In this document: in pieces, positions 46,774 to 58,577 of the stretch
Layout of the letters: every line of letters begins with the position of its first letter
Position numbering within the stretch: the first letter of the stretch is position 1
Assembly (NCBI GenBank): GCA_015680685.1
Contig: MNCI01014774.1
Coordinates: 73,759 to 137,758 of the forward strand
DNA length: 64,000 bases
Direction: 5' to 3'
From: Gnetum montanum
Lineage: Eukaryota > Streptophyta > Gnetopsida > Gnetales > Gnetaceae
Program-made: the position numbers and the translations under genes
The notes under the pieces: generated by a model
Told to the model about the DNA's origin: nothing
Seen by the model: only the letters and a program-made list of their open reading frames with translations
The model's database searches: none

Positions 46774-47626
46774 TGATGAGTAGTGAAGTACCCCTATGCC
46801 CAAACATATAAATCACAAGAATTCACTTGCTATCTGATCAAATTCGATAAACTATAATTACTAAGTATGCTAGAGCTAAATAGTGTGTGCATGTTGTTCA
46901 ATCATTGTGTTTGCAGTCCCACCTATGGAATGAAATTGTATGGTTAAGTGTGACTGCGGTGTAAGATTTTTTTGTTATTTTGTGTTTTATCAAATTACTC
47001 TCCTAGCACAAGAATAAAAGTAAGAGTAATTAAATGCTAAGTAAACTATGGTCTAATCTAGACGAACACAAGTAATTGTTCCCACTTCTTGGACACATCC
47101 TAAACTTTGTGTAAACAATGCTAGGTTGTCAAATGCTAACTGTTTCTAAGCTACCAAATATCACACGTATGTTCGAAGGGATCATGCTTGTGTATTTTTA
47201 TGAGTTTCTTAATTAATCAAAATTAATTACTACATGAATAACATTAATGAAATTGCATGAAACCATAATAAATAAATGCATAAGAAAGAAAGTCCCAAGT
47301 GCTACAAGGATGAATCAAAGAGTTCATCTTTATTGCCAACACAATGGTGTGTTTAGGTACATCAATTCTTAAATAAAGATCCATTCACACTTAGACCTCC
47401 TACTGCGAGCACTTGGAAAATATTCTAACTTTCAAATGGACAAACTACAAGATTTTGACTACTTGACTATCAAAAACTACCCTCAGTCATGTGCTTGGAC
47501 ACTATATTTATAGACCCGGGAGTAACCCTACAATATCAAATGTATGATATCACATCTTGGGCCACAATATCACATACCAAATATTGTAGCCACTCTGATA
47601 TTAGTGTATGAAAACATAATTTATCA
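46774..47626 (-). repeat. Element F: 3' LTR (left)
   Basis: 853 bp. On the minus strand it starts TGATAAATTATG (47626) and ends CTTCACTACTCATCA (46774). TATAAATA at 47512-47505, with decayed GATATC palindromes upstream of it (47540-47600). Its partner is 53317-55303. Confidence 0.85.
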
Positions 47627-47640
47627 TACCCCCACAACCA
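47627..47640 (-). other. Element F: polypurine tract
   Basis: The minus strand reads GGTTGTGGGGGTA directly before TGATAAAT. Confidence 0.6.
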
Positions 47641-48229
47641 AATGAAAACTTGTCCTTGAGTACAAAAAAAGAGGAACAAGTCATTTACAAAATATATTAG
47701 GAGATGTGGACTATTCGACTGACATGCAGAGTGACACAGAGAGAACAGAAAAATAGAAAAGTGCCCAAGCATACAACATTACAATTGTGTACAAAATTGG
47801 GTGTTTATGATAACAAGAAAGAACACCCTCGGATCTAATGAACATCCAACCCCTCTTAGCAATAGAAGAATGAGGGTGAGGTAGAAGGGATCCGGCATTC
47901 ATGCACAAGCTTCCACAAGTGATATTGTTGCATCATCCTTGGTGAAGATAGTTCCACTTCAGTCCATGCTCCCCATTGCAATCACAACAAAATCAAGGAT
48001 TAGTATATAAAGTATAACATATAGCAACTGAATACTTTATCTCATCATTGATTTTATCTAGCCAAGTTGTGATTGTGATAGTATGGTTGCTTGATAGTGT
48101 TAGTGGAAAGATTGACAAATGGGTTAAGTAAGAGAAGTGGCCCATAAAATTTAGAAAAAGCTTAACACAAGGAATACTGAAAAGAGGGTATGAAAATTCA
48201 CAATAATAAAAAGAAGAATTTCAATAAAA
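47641..48229 (-). mobile_element. Element F: short 3' region
   Basis: About 590 bp between the end of RNase H and the polypurine tract. No integrase motif (zinc finger, DNG, HPQ) could be found, although E and A have integrase at this place. Confidence 0.55.
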
Positions 48230-50550
48230 AAAATTGTAAGGATGCGTACAATTCGTCAGATAAGGGACTCTCTTTCTCCTTGTCATTCCATCTTAGTCAC
48301 AATAAGTGATCTGCAACCACATTCTCCACATCTTTTTGATCTATCATTATGAGATTAAACTCTTGCAAAATCATGAGCCACTGTATGACATGGAGGATGA
48401 CCATTGGTTTATTCATTAGAAGTTGAATGGTGTTGTGATTTGTATGCACAAACACTTTATAGCCAAGCACATAGTGCCTGAACTTCTCTAAGGCGAACAC
48501 CACTACCATCAATTCCTTTTCTATGTTGGTGTAGTTTAGCTATGCATCTATAATACTTTAGCTTATGCAGTAAATGTAATATAGATGTTTTTGATCATCC
48601 ATTTGTGTAAGCACTACCCCCAAAGCATAATTTGATGCATCAGTCATCACATGAAACAATCTAGACCAATCGGATGCTTGAAGAATTGGGGTTTTAACAA
48701 GCTTTTGCTTCAGTTGCTAAAATGTTATTTCACATGCAAGGGTCTAGATAAATAATGCATCCTTCTTTATCAATTCCACCAATGACTTGGAGATTTTGAA
48801 AAAATTCTCAATGAAGCATTGGCAATAGCTACTGTGACTAAGGAATGACTACACCTCTTTCACTGTTTTGAGTTGGCCGGTTATTTCTTGGTGACCCTTA
48901 ATTTTTCATGGTCCACCTTAATTCTTGATTTTAAAATACAATGCCCGAATACTATGCCTTCTTGGACCATAAGATGGATCTTTTTCCAATTAAGCCAAAA
49001 ATTTGTTTCAACACATCATTTCAACACCTGATCAAGATAGTCCAAGGCTTGCTTGAATGTAGATCTGTAGGTAGAAAATTCATCCATGAAGACTTCTACC
49101 CCACTATTGATCTATTGTTGGAAAATGCTAAAAACTAATCATTGGAATGTAGTTGGGGAATTACATAGATCAAATGGCATCTGAGGATAAGCAAAAGTTT
49201 CCCAATGACTTGTGAAAGTCATCTTTGCCTAGTCCTCTGGTGTAATCCGAATTTGGTTATAGCCACTATAACCATCTAGAAGTTGTAATAATAGTGCCCA
49301 TAGATGGTGTCCAGCACTTGATCGACAAAAAGCAATAGAAAATGATCCTTGAAAGTTTCCATGTTGAGCAACTAAAAGTTGATGCACACCCACCATTTGC
49401 CTTCTTTCTTGGGTACGATCATGAGTAGACTGACCCACTCATTATCTATGATAGGATAGATGAATCCTGTCTTGAGAAGTTATTCAATCTCCTCTTTGAT
49501 AATCTATTTTAATTTGGGATTCAAATGCCACTGTGGTTGTCTTTTTGGCTTAACAGTAGTGTCAGTGTATATTTGGTGCTAGCATATTCTTGGATCTATC
49601 CCAGTGGGCTCAGAATATGACCAGGCAAAGGTTGCTAACTATTTTTCCACAACCTTCATCAATATTTCTTATGTTCTACAACAAGCGTGGCATTAATGAT
49701 GATCAATCTTTCATTTTTCAAGAATACATACTCCATCTAAGCTAGTAGTGTCTTCAGTTCAAGGGGTTCTTGTGTAAAATTATCAAGAATCTCCAAATCT
49801 CCCCAATTAACATCATCATTTACTCCTTCAGAGAGTTGATGATGAACTTGCTCAAGTTCATCCATATTTGTAACATACTTGTACATTAGGCCCTTAGTAG
49901 GTTTCATCTACAATGTACTGCTACTACAATGAGCTATTAGCTATTAGGTGCCTTCTTGTTTTGTGGCTACTACATACAGACATCTTTAGATTTCAACTTC
50001 TAGTGCATACTACTTTCATGCAGAGATAGATGTTTGCTTCACTGACTATAACTTCTGCACACAATGGCACACTAAATAGCTATACACAATACATGAAACC
50101 CTCTTCTTCTTGATCTTTCCAAATTCATTCTCTTTTGATATGTCCAAGGAAAGATATCTAATGCCCATTTTGGCATCAATAGTACTTAATCATGCACTTC
50201 CCATAATAATTGGGAAGTCCCCCTTGTAGTTCTTCACCTTGATTACTAGGAAGTTGATGGGATATGACCACCCACAAATAGTAGTTATGATGTCCTCTAC
50301 CAGTCCCAATGAAATAGTGATGGACTAGTCCACCAGTTGCAGCCTGATGTTGCTCTTCTTCAAGGGAGGAAGGTTCCACATTATGTACATCTTATGCAAG
50401 ATTAGATTAACACTAAAACTAGAGTTACGAAGAGCTTTACAAGGCTCATTCTTAGCAATTTGCAAATATACTAGGGGACTCTCAGGATCAGCTAACTTTC
50501 TGGGAAAGTTACCAGTTTAAATCTAATTAGATACAACATGGGTAAGCATT
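48230..50550 (-). pseudogene. Element F: protease, RT and RNase H, decayed
   Basis: The minus strand shows a protease remnant near 50430-50150 (SVNLILHKMY, FPIIMG, MGIRYLSLDISKENEFGKIK), RT near 49450-48880 (LLDGYSGYNQIRITPED at 49280, FGHCILKSRIKVDHEK) and RNase H at 48540-48290 (KELMVVVFALEKFRHYVLGYK followed by FVHTNH). The RT catalytic motif reads VFMDEF, Glu replacing the second Asp. Frameshifts and stops are frequent. Confidence 0.8.
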
Positions 50551-52723
50551 ACAGTATGGATTTGAGAGGGATTTTGATTTGAAGACGACTCATATAGAGG
50601 TGAGATAGAGAAAGGTGGAGGAGCAGGATTACCAATCACTGATGTGTCTAAGGGATTTGGTGGACTATGAGGTCAGAAGAAGGGTCTTTTCTTTATTTGT
50701 GGTTTTGACCCACTTGGTGGGTTAACTACCCTTGTAGCATTTCTTTACTATGGTTGGGCAGGCAATTTACCCTACATAGCTAGAGTAGGTGGTAGCTATG
50801 CAAGAGATGGAGGAGCATGTGAAAGAATAGAAGGTTCATGAGGATAATAGGTTGCATCCATCCTTAGATAGGATGATTGGTATAGTTCAGCAGGGTAGTG
50901 GTGAGGTTGGTAAGTGGCAACATGACCAGAGGAGTCCCATTGAAATGAAGGTTACTAAACATAGTAACCATAGGGATCTGATTGGCAATAAGGGTATTGC
51001 TATCTTGGAGGTGGCAAAGCCCATGATTGTGGTTGCTACCGCTATTGGTACAATTCATAGGGTTGTGGTGGATTTCCACAAGATTAGTACTATTTTGGTT
51101 GGTGGAACTATCAAGGATTTCCTTGTGGATAAGGAAATTTTTGGGTGTTTTCCTTTGTGCAAGTTGTGAATGTAAGGCATACACCCCATATTCCTGCAAG
51201 TGTGACATAATTGGGTAACATCCCTTGGGATGTTCATACTGGCAAATGTCACACCTACCATCATCATTTGAGTTGCTATCCATAGCCATTTCTATCATAG
51301 CCATTTTATCCTTACCCTTAGATATGGCACGTTCAACTTCCTTATGTCTTCAATGCTCATGCTCATCAATTTTCTCTTTGGAATCTTCTATAATTTTTAA
51401 GACAACTTGAAACCTATTGTCCATGGAGTCCCATAATTAGTCAACCTTCGCTATGATTTCATATTGCAATTTCTAGAGTGGCAAGGTTTTCTGATTAGCC
51501 ACCTCATCTCTAGTTAATTCATCCTCACTATCACAAAATTGAACCCCCCTTTTGTGAATAGAAGGATCCCTATTATATTCTTCTACACTTTCTCATTTTC
51601 TTAATTCTCCCTCCTCCTTATCTACTTGCACAATTAACTTTTGAATCTAATGGATGCTTAACTCTATCAATCTCCCTTGGGCATAGATGCCAAGGATTTT
51701 CCTTGTTTCAGACCATAACCTGTCTATGATATGGTGAAGCTGATCAAGTTGAGAGTATCCATGGCCAGGGTACCTATGCAACAGAGAGTAGTATTAGCTA
51801 ATAATAGCATCAAAGGGCTCATGATTTCCTTGTTTTCACCCTTGAATCTGCTTAGAGTGGATACTTTGGAGTACATTTGATATTTGTCATTGAACAATTC
51901 CAACATCATACTCTATCACCTAATTGATTCTGGTTCCAAGGATTGGTACCAATTTTCTACTTCCTTTACGAGTGTCCTTGGAAATAATTTTAGCTTTTGC
52001 CATTTGCTTTCAACATTCAATAAGGCACATGCATTTTGGAAGGCCTAAAGATGATTTTGTAGATTAACATTGTATCCTCCCTCGAACCTAGGGATGTTGT
52101 TCATGTCTAGCCTCTTTATTCTACTATCTTTCACATGCCTTATTGGAATCCTCATAGCCTCTGCAATGTTCAACATGCTCAGAGTGGCAAGTAGAGGTTT
52201 ATCAACACCATGGTGATGGTGCCTACAATGTTCTCTACTAGCCTTTCTTTCTTGATGATGGGTCTCTTTGGATTGCCCACATCTTTGGTCATGACTATCT
52301 TGATAGTCCCTTCTATTGTTTTGGTCCTATTGGTCACCTCCATCATAGTTATTCCTTTTGTGGCCACGATCCAAGCTAGATGCAGAAAAAGAAGAAGATA
52401 ATGAAGGGGAAAAAGATGGAGAAATTGCTCTGTGCTGATGCCTATCATCCTTCCTTTGATGCTCAGAACCACAATCAAGATTGTGATCTCCTTTTTTCTC
52501 CTTATCCTGACTTGCCTCTCCAGATCCATTTTTGTCATTGGATTTTTTACCAAAACCTAGATTATGAATTATGGATTGTACATTCTAGTTGAGGGCTCCC
52601 TGAATAAACTCAAAGAGAGGAGAATCACTAAAGAAGTGATTACCTCTATCAAATGGGCCAAGTGAAGGTGGAAAAGTGATTAACCCCTTGCCCTTCACAA
52701 GCTCATGTTGGTGCTCCAGCTAA
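50551..52723 (-). pseudogene. Element F: gag, decayed
   Basis: The minus strand reads GVDKPLLATLSMLNIAEAMR, HVKDSRIKRLDMNNIPRFEG, KLFPRTLVKEVENWYQSLE and LELFNDKYQMYSKVS (about 52210-51840), then a knuckle-like CDICQYEHPKGCYP at about 51255-51210 with both first Cys kept, then an open 146-codon stretch (51304-50864). It aligns block by block with E gag. The start of gag and the primer site fall in the gap to the right. Confidence 0.8.
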
Positions 52724-53316
52724 NNNNNNNNNNNNNNNNNNNNNNNNNNNNNNNNNNNNNNNNNNNNNNNNNNNNNNNNNNNNNNNNNNNNNNNNNNNNN
52801 NNNNNNNNNNNNNNNNNNNNNNNNNNNNNNNNNNNNNNNNNNNNNNNNNNNNNNNNNNNNNNNNNNNNNNNNNNNNNNNNNNNNNNNNNNNNNNNNNNNN
52901 NNNNNNNNNNNNNNNNNNNNNNNNNNNNNNNNNNNNNNNNNNNNNNNNNNNNNNNNNNNNNNNNNNNNNNNNNNNNNNNNNNNNNNNNNNNNNNNNNNNN
53001 NNNNNNNNNNNNNNNNNNNNNNNNNNNNNNNNNNNNNNNNNNNNNNNNNNNNNNNNNNNNNNNNNNNNNNNNNNNNNNNNNNNNNNNNNNNNNNNNNNNN
53101 NNNNNNNNNNNNNNNNNNNNNNNNNNNNNNNNNNNNNNNNNNNNNNNNNNNNNNNNNNNNNNNNNNNNNNNNNNNNNNNNNNNNNNNNNNNNNNNNNNNN
53201 NNNNNNNNNNNNNNNNNNNNNNNNNNNNNNNNNNNNNNNNNNNNNNNNNNNNNNNNNNNNNNNNNNNNNNNNNNNNNNNNNNNNNNNNNNNNNNNNNNNN
53301 NNNNNNNNNNNNNNNN
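52724..53316. other. Assembly gap (593 N)
   Basis: It hides the 5' leader and primer site of element F and the first part of its right LTR. Confidence 0.99.
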
Positions 53317-55303
53317 TATGTTCGAAGGGGTTGTGCTTGTGTATTTTAATGAGTTACTTGATTAATCAAAATTAATTGCTGCATGAATAACATTAATGAA
53401 AATTGCATAAGACCACAATATATAAATGCATAATAAAGAAAGTCTTAAGTGTTGCAAGGATGAATCAAAAAGTTCATCTTTATTTCCAACACAATGATGT
53501 GTTCAAGTACATCAATGCTTGAATAAAGATTCATTCACACTTAGACCTCTTACTGCAAGTGTAACGATGGAAAACGTCGGTAGCTGGAAAATACTGAACA
53601 AATTCCATGTACACAGTTTTAACCACGGATCCGTGCGAGCGCTATGCTGGAAAAAATGAATCCGCGGCGCCCTGAACGGTCTTGTCGATCAGACAGGGAC
53701 TTACTAATCAGTAAAACAATAGAGATTATGAGATATTCTGTGGATCGTTTTGATTTGAGGAATTGCAAATTGAGGGGAAAACGACGTAGATGAATTGCGA
53801 CAATGATAACGCTGAACACGATAAGAGGAAGCTAACACAAGAGAAACGCGTGGTTTCAAGATATGCACATTGACTTGAGAAATGTATATTATGAATATCG
53901 TGTTACAATGGGGAGACCCCGATTACTTGATGAAAATCAGGCACAAAACAATAAGAAAGTTGTCCAAACAAAAGTCCGATCTACCTCGTGGGCCAAGGCC
54001 GGGATGCAAGGAAGGTGAAGGTCTAACGTCTACCGATCAACTGTTTCTGACCAATAGAGTTTGCAAACCATGCAAGATAATCTTGCGATCTTGGATCTAC
54101 CTCTTTCGCCTCAGGTAGTTTCCATTTAGGACCGTCAATAATCGCCAATGGAGAAAGTTGTGTCTTCCCCAAAGAACAATCGCTCTTGCTGCCAATGCTC
54201 AAGCGAACAGTGTTCCGTTTCTGCTGTAAGGTGATGCTGTCAACAATTGCCAAAATGCTGCTCTCTGTACTGCTGCTCAAAGTGATAAGTGCTCCAATGC
54301 TCAGAAAATGCCTCTGCTCCTTAGATTTGCCAACCCCTGTATCTTTGTCAATTGGGGTATTTATAGGTTGTGACTCCCTGCACAAACGGCGCAACCTTGA
54401 TGACGTGTGCCCCGAGCTTTACGGGATCGTTGACTTGCTTGGCTGATTCTGTCGCATCCAATGGCCACATGCGTTGTTTGTGCTTTTGCTGAATCTGCTT
54501 CCAATTTACGCGCAATACACTCATCAGCGTATCGCGCGTCTGGATAACAAGTGCTCAACTGCTTTGATTAGCTTTACGCTGTCTCATATTGGTTTACGCT
54601 GCATTGTGTGTCGGAGTGTAACAAAGCATGAAGATGATGCATCAAGCTACTTTACACTCATTTATGCAGCGGAGCGTAGCGAAGCGTAAAATGGCCAAAT
54701 TGATAACAAATTACGCGGATGCACGCTGCTGCGTAGCGTAACTAGCGTAGAATGGTCAAATTGATAACAAATTATGTTGTTGCACACTACGTAGCGTAAC
54801 TGGCGTAAAATGGTCAACTTGTAAAAAAGAAGAGCCGATCTGTCACACTTTTTACGCTACGCATCATTACGCAATATTGCGTAATGTAGCGTAAGAGCAT
54901 AAAACATAGTAAAAACTGAGATCTGCAAGGGAAATCAAAGACTTAATGCTACGCGCCTCTTCGTCTTGCTCTTGCCTTATTTTCCCTTCTAGAATTCTGG
55001 CATGTGCTCTCACCTGATTCGCGAATCTTTGCCTGAGGCCAACTCATGATTTTCACGGTGTTTCAGCAGGTACTTGGAAAATATTCTAACTCTCAAATGA
55101 AAAAACTACAAGAGTTTTGCTACTTGACTACCAAAAGCTACCCTCAATTGTGCACCTAGGTACTATATTTATAGGCCCAAGAGTAACCCTATAATATTGA
55201 ATATACGATATCACATCTTGGGCTGCTATATCACATACCTGATGTTGTGTACATGATATCATGGCCACTCCGATATCGGAGTGTATGAAAACATGATTTA
55301 TCA
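53317..55303 (-). repeat. Element F: 5' LTR (right), split by solo LTR H
   Basis: 53317-53559 matches 47172-47413 of the left LTR; after the H insertion 55071-55303 matches 47424-47626. It ends AACATGATTTATCA next to CAAAG. Confidence 0.85.
53560..55065 (-). repeat. H: solo LTR of family I inside the F LTR
   Basis: The minus strand starts TGAAACACCGTGAAAATCATG (55065) and ends TTTTCCATCGTTACA (53560). It is flanked by GCAAG (53555-53559) and GCAGG (55066-55070), a 5-bp target duplication with one change; the intact left F LTR has a single GCGAG there. TATA at 54365-54358. GCGTAGC palindromes at about 54640-54900. It includes the GATCGACAAGACCGTTCAGG block near its end, as in B. Its bases look less decayed (many CG) than the other family I LTRs. 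Confidence 0.9.
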
Positions 55304-55308
55304 CAAAG

Positions 55309-56420
55309 CTTAACTACATCACAACAGAGAAAGAGTTGATGGAAGTGGTGTATGCCTTGGAGATGTTTATGCACTATGTGCTTGGATACAAGGTGTTTGT
55401 GCACACTACTCACAGTGCTATTTGCTTCCTCATGAGCAAGTTGAAGGTGAACCCCCATGTCATACAGTGGCTGGTGATCTTACAAGACTTTGATCTTACA
55501 ATGGTAGATTCAAAGAAAAGTGTAATGTGGTTGTTAATCCCTTGTCTCAGTTACGATGGAACAACAAAGAGGAGGATAGCTTATTCTTTGATCAATTTCT
55601 TAATGAACTCTTCTTTGTCAATGCAATAAATGAACAAGTGCCCATTGAGACTACATGGTACGATGGCATCCTCACTTAGTTTATATACATCTTCCACTAT
55701 TGCTTAGTTTATATAAAAAAATGTTGTAAATAGGTTTGAAGTGCCACATGCAATAATTTTTGACAATGGAACTCATTTTATAGGTATTATCTTTCACAAG
55801 TTGATGCAATGCTTGGAGGTTGAACATAAATTAATAACACCTTACCACCCCCAAGCCAAAGGTCAAGCTAAGGTTACCAATAGGAAGATCTCAAAAATCC
55901 TAACTAGAACAATTAGTAAATATCGGAGATATTGAAGCATAAAACTCAAAAATTCCCTTTGGACCTACCACTTCACATGGAAACTCCCTATAGGCTACTC
56001 TCCCTATGAGTTGGTGTATAGAAAATTATCAACTCTTCCAATCCAATCCAAGCTCCGTACACTTTTAACAACCTATGACCTTGATCTTGACCTTAGCCTA
56101 GCACAGAAAGAAAGATTTATCAACCTTAACATACTAGATGAGAATTGATTGGTAGCCCTATCTTTGAATGAAGTGCACAAAGGATTCAGAAAAAATACAT
56201 CATGACCTTAGAATAAGGAAAGTAAAATTTGAACCTAGAGACAAGGTCCTTTGTTAGAACACCACATATGTACCTCAATGAGGTAAGTTCCAAACATTAT
56301 GGGAAGGGCCTTATATCATTTATGAAACCTTTCCTTCTAGGGTTATGTTAATATACAAATGTGAGAGTTGAAACAAAAGTAATTGGTCAACATGCAAAAA
56401 TTTGAACCTTTTTATGAGCC
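55309..56420 (+). pseudogene. Element E: rest of RNase H and deleted integrase
   Basis: Resumes with LNYITTEKELMEVVYALEMF (RNase H). After LMNSSLSMQ (55625) the sequence jumps to VVNRFEVPHAIIFDNGTHF (55720-55780) and TPYHPQAKGQAKVTNRKISK. The integrase zinc finger and the part of the core with the first Asp are missing, and the catalytic Glu position (GQ.EVTN in A) reads Lys. C-terminal pieces with GYSPYELVYRK follow to about 56420. Confidence 0.8.
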
Positions 56421-58577
56421 AAAGTAAGTTAGTGCAAGCAATGCCTCATTGGATGGACACCCTTACTTGATTTTTCAGATCTCCTCCTTGCAACTTAGTC
56501 ATGGAAGAGATGGCCATCCATGTTAATCATATAAGTGGTTCCTCAATTTTTATACTTTCTTGTTTTACACCTTTTTGTTTTCTATTTTATTTATTTTGTA
56601 CTTTTTGTTTTACACCTTGTTAATTTTACACCTTTTTGTTTTACACTTTGTTATTTTTCCAATTTTTTGTTTTACAACATTGTTAGTACATTTTAACTTT
56701 TTTGAACATTTTCTGATATTTTTTATATTTTACTTTATTTTGCTATGAATTTTTTTTATTATCTAATAAAGTGTTTTGTTGCCAACTAGACACAGTGATG
56801 TTGTAGCTATTTGCTAATGGTGGTTTATACTTAATGTTTTTGATTTTGCTAATGTCTAGTTTCTATTTTTGAATTTTGATAACTCATAACTAAGATAAAG
56901 TTTCTTTTATATGAAATAGGTAGTGAGTCCATGTCATTGATCCATCCATTGACTCTATGGTCTTCCTTTTTCATTAATGAAACTTTAACAAATATGTGAC
57001 CTTAGTAGTTTTCAAACTTAGAAAAGATTCAAAGAATTGCAAAGCGTATGACTTTAAGGGGATTCAATGCTCTCTCTACCTTTCTACTTACTTGAGTGCA
57101 ATTGTGTTTTCATGGATTTGTTACCCTTTCGTGTTGACTAATAACAAGAAGCTAATAAGTCTTTGCATGGTGTGGTCCCCATCCAAAAATTCATAAAAAC
57201 TTAAAATCCAAAAAAATGATGGGAATTAAAAGCATATCCCTTATACAAAATAACAAGCTATAAGCACTAGTTATGGGAATAGAAAGACTTGATGCCCATG
57301 AATAAAGGTCCCCTCTAACTAAGGCCCTTTCTCACTTTCTACTTCTATTTTCTTCTCAAATAAGGAATAATTATTGATTTGTTAGAGCATTCTTATGTCT
57401 TGAGATGGTGGACTGGTCTTAGAGTGGTGATGTGAAGTCTTTGAAGATGTTTGGTTTTAATCTGGACTAAGGATGGACTTTATCAGGTCATTTAACCATA
57501 AGATCCACAAGAGACTTTATATGACCACAATTAGGAACTCCATTCCCATTTTCTCTCTCATTCATTGATGCTTTTCATAACTTACCTCACTATTGGTTTC
57601 CATGTCTTGTCCAATGTCTTAGTCTAAGATGTTAAAATTCTTAGGTAGATTCTTCCAAATTTTATCCTTAACTTTTCATAATCATTAATCAACTATCAGG
57701 CCCATGAACTCCTTAGTTCATGTTATGCAAAGACAAAAAGGACATGAGCCTACTATGTGGAGGATCCACTTGCATATCTCTTGTTTGGATTAGTCAAGTT
57801 CCTTATCCTTAGGCATTTTCATAGTCAAATCTTTTGTGTACCCCATTATGCATCCAATTGTGAGCTCCTTAAGGCATTTTCCCCAATGCAATTTCATTCT
57901 CCCACCAATTTCTACATTTTCATGAATTATCAAGCCCTCTTTGAGATTTCATCATATTCACAATTTTTTTATCTTCAAAAACATAAATTTCATGCTTAAA
58001 CTCTCTTTATTTCTTATATTTTTTAAAGGTGAAAATTTTGGTCATAGGCTTTGTAGATAGGTACCCATTGATGAAGCCCATGTGTAAATGGAACCCTATA
58101 TATGGAATCCTGTCAACACAAGGATTCACCTACCTATATGTAGGTGGCCACACTTAGTAATTTTCACATTTGCTTCAAAACAAGAGAGGAGTTTTTTCAA
58201 ATTTTTAGAGCCCAAAACCTTCCAAGAGTAATATCTTCTTAACTAGTTTATTAGATTCACTCCATTGTTTGACCCTATAGCTATCTGAGATAATATTTTT
58301 GTCATGGAGGCCACAAACCTTAAATTTTTGATGAAATTTTTATAACTCTCACAAAGGTTTAACAAAGAAATCAACATTAAAACATAAAATTATAAGAGTT
58401 ACATCCTTCGAAGAAGCTCTATTAACATTCTAAGTTAAAAATCATTAAACTAATAATAAAATAATCAATCTACCATTGTCCAAACATAGCCTAAGTTTAA
58501 CTTCCCAACAAGACAAGGTATTTAAATGTTATAAGTTACACAATGAATGCTAATCCTTGGTTATGTTTTGATCATAG
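56421..58577 (+). mobile_element. Element E: non-coding stretch after integrase
   Basis: T-rich repeats of TTTTGTTTTACACC (56560-56680), then sequence homologous to 1-1575 of element A (opposite strand). No coding signal. The conservation between E and A shows that this region is an integral part of the family. Confidence 0.65.

Larger units (their letters stand above)
46774..55303 (-). mobile_element. Element F: nested Athila-like element with CAAAG target duplication
   Basis: An LTR element in minus orientation inserted in the RNase H codons of E. CAAAG is present at 46769-46773 and at 55304-55308. The ends are TGATGAGTAG...TTTATCA. The E reading MDA(K)|LNY restores across it: E coding stops at 46773 and continues at 55309. 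It contains gag, protease, RT and RNase H but no integrase, so it lacks part of its own pol. The right LTR is interrupted by solo LTR H and a gap. Confidence 0.9.
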
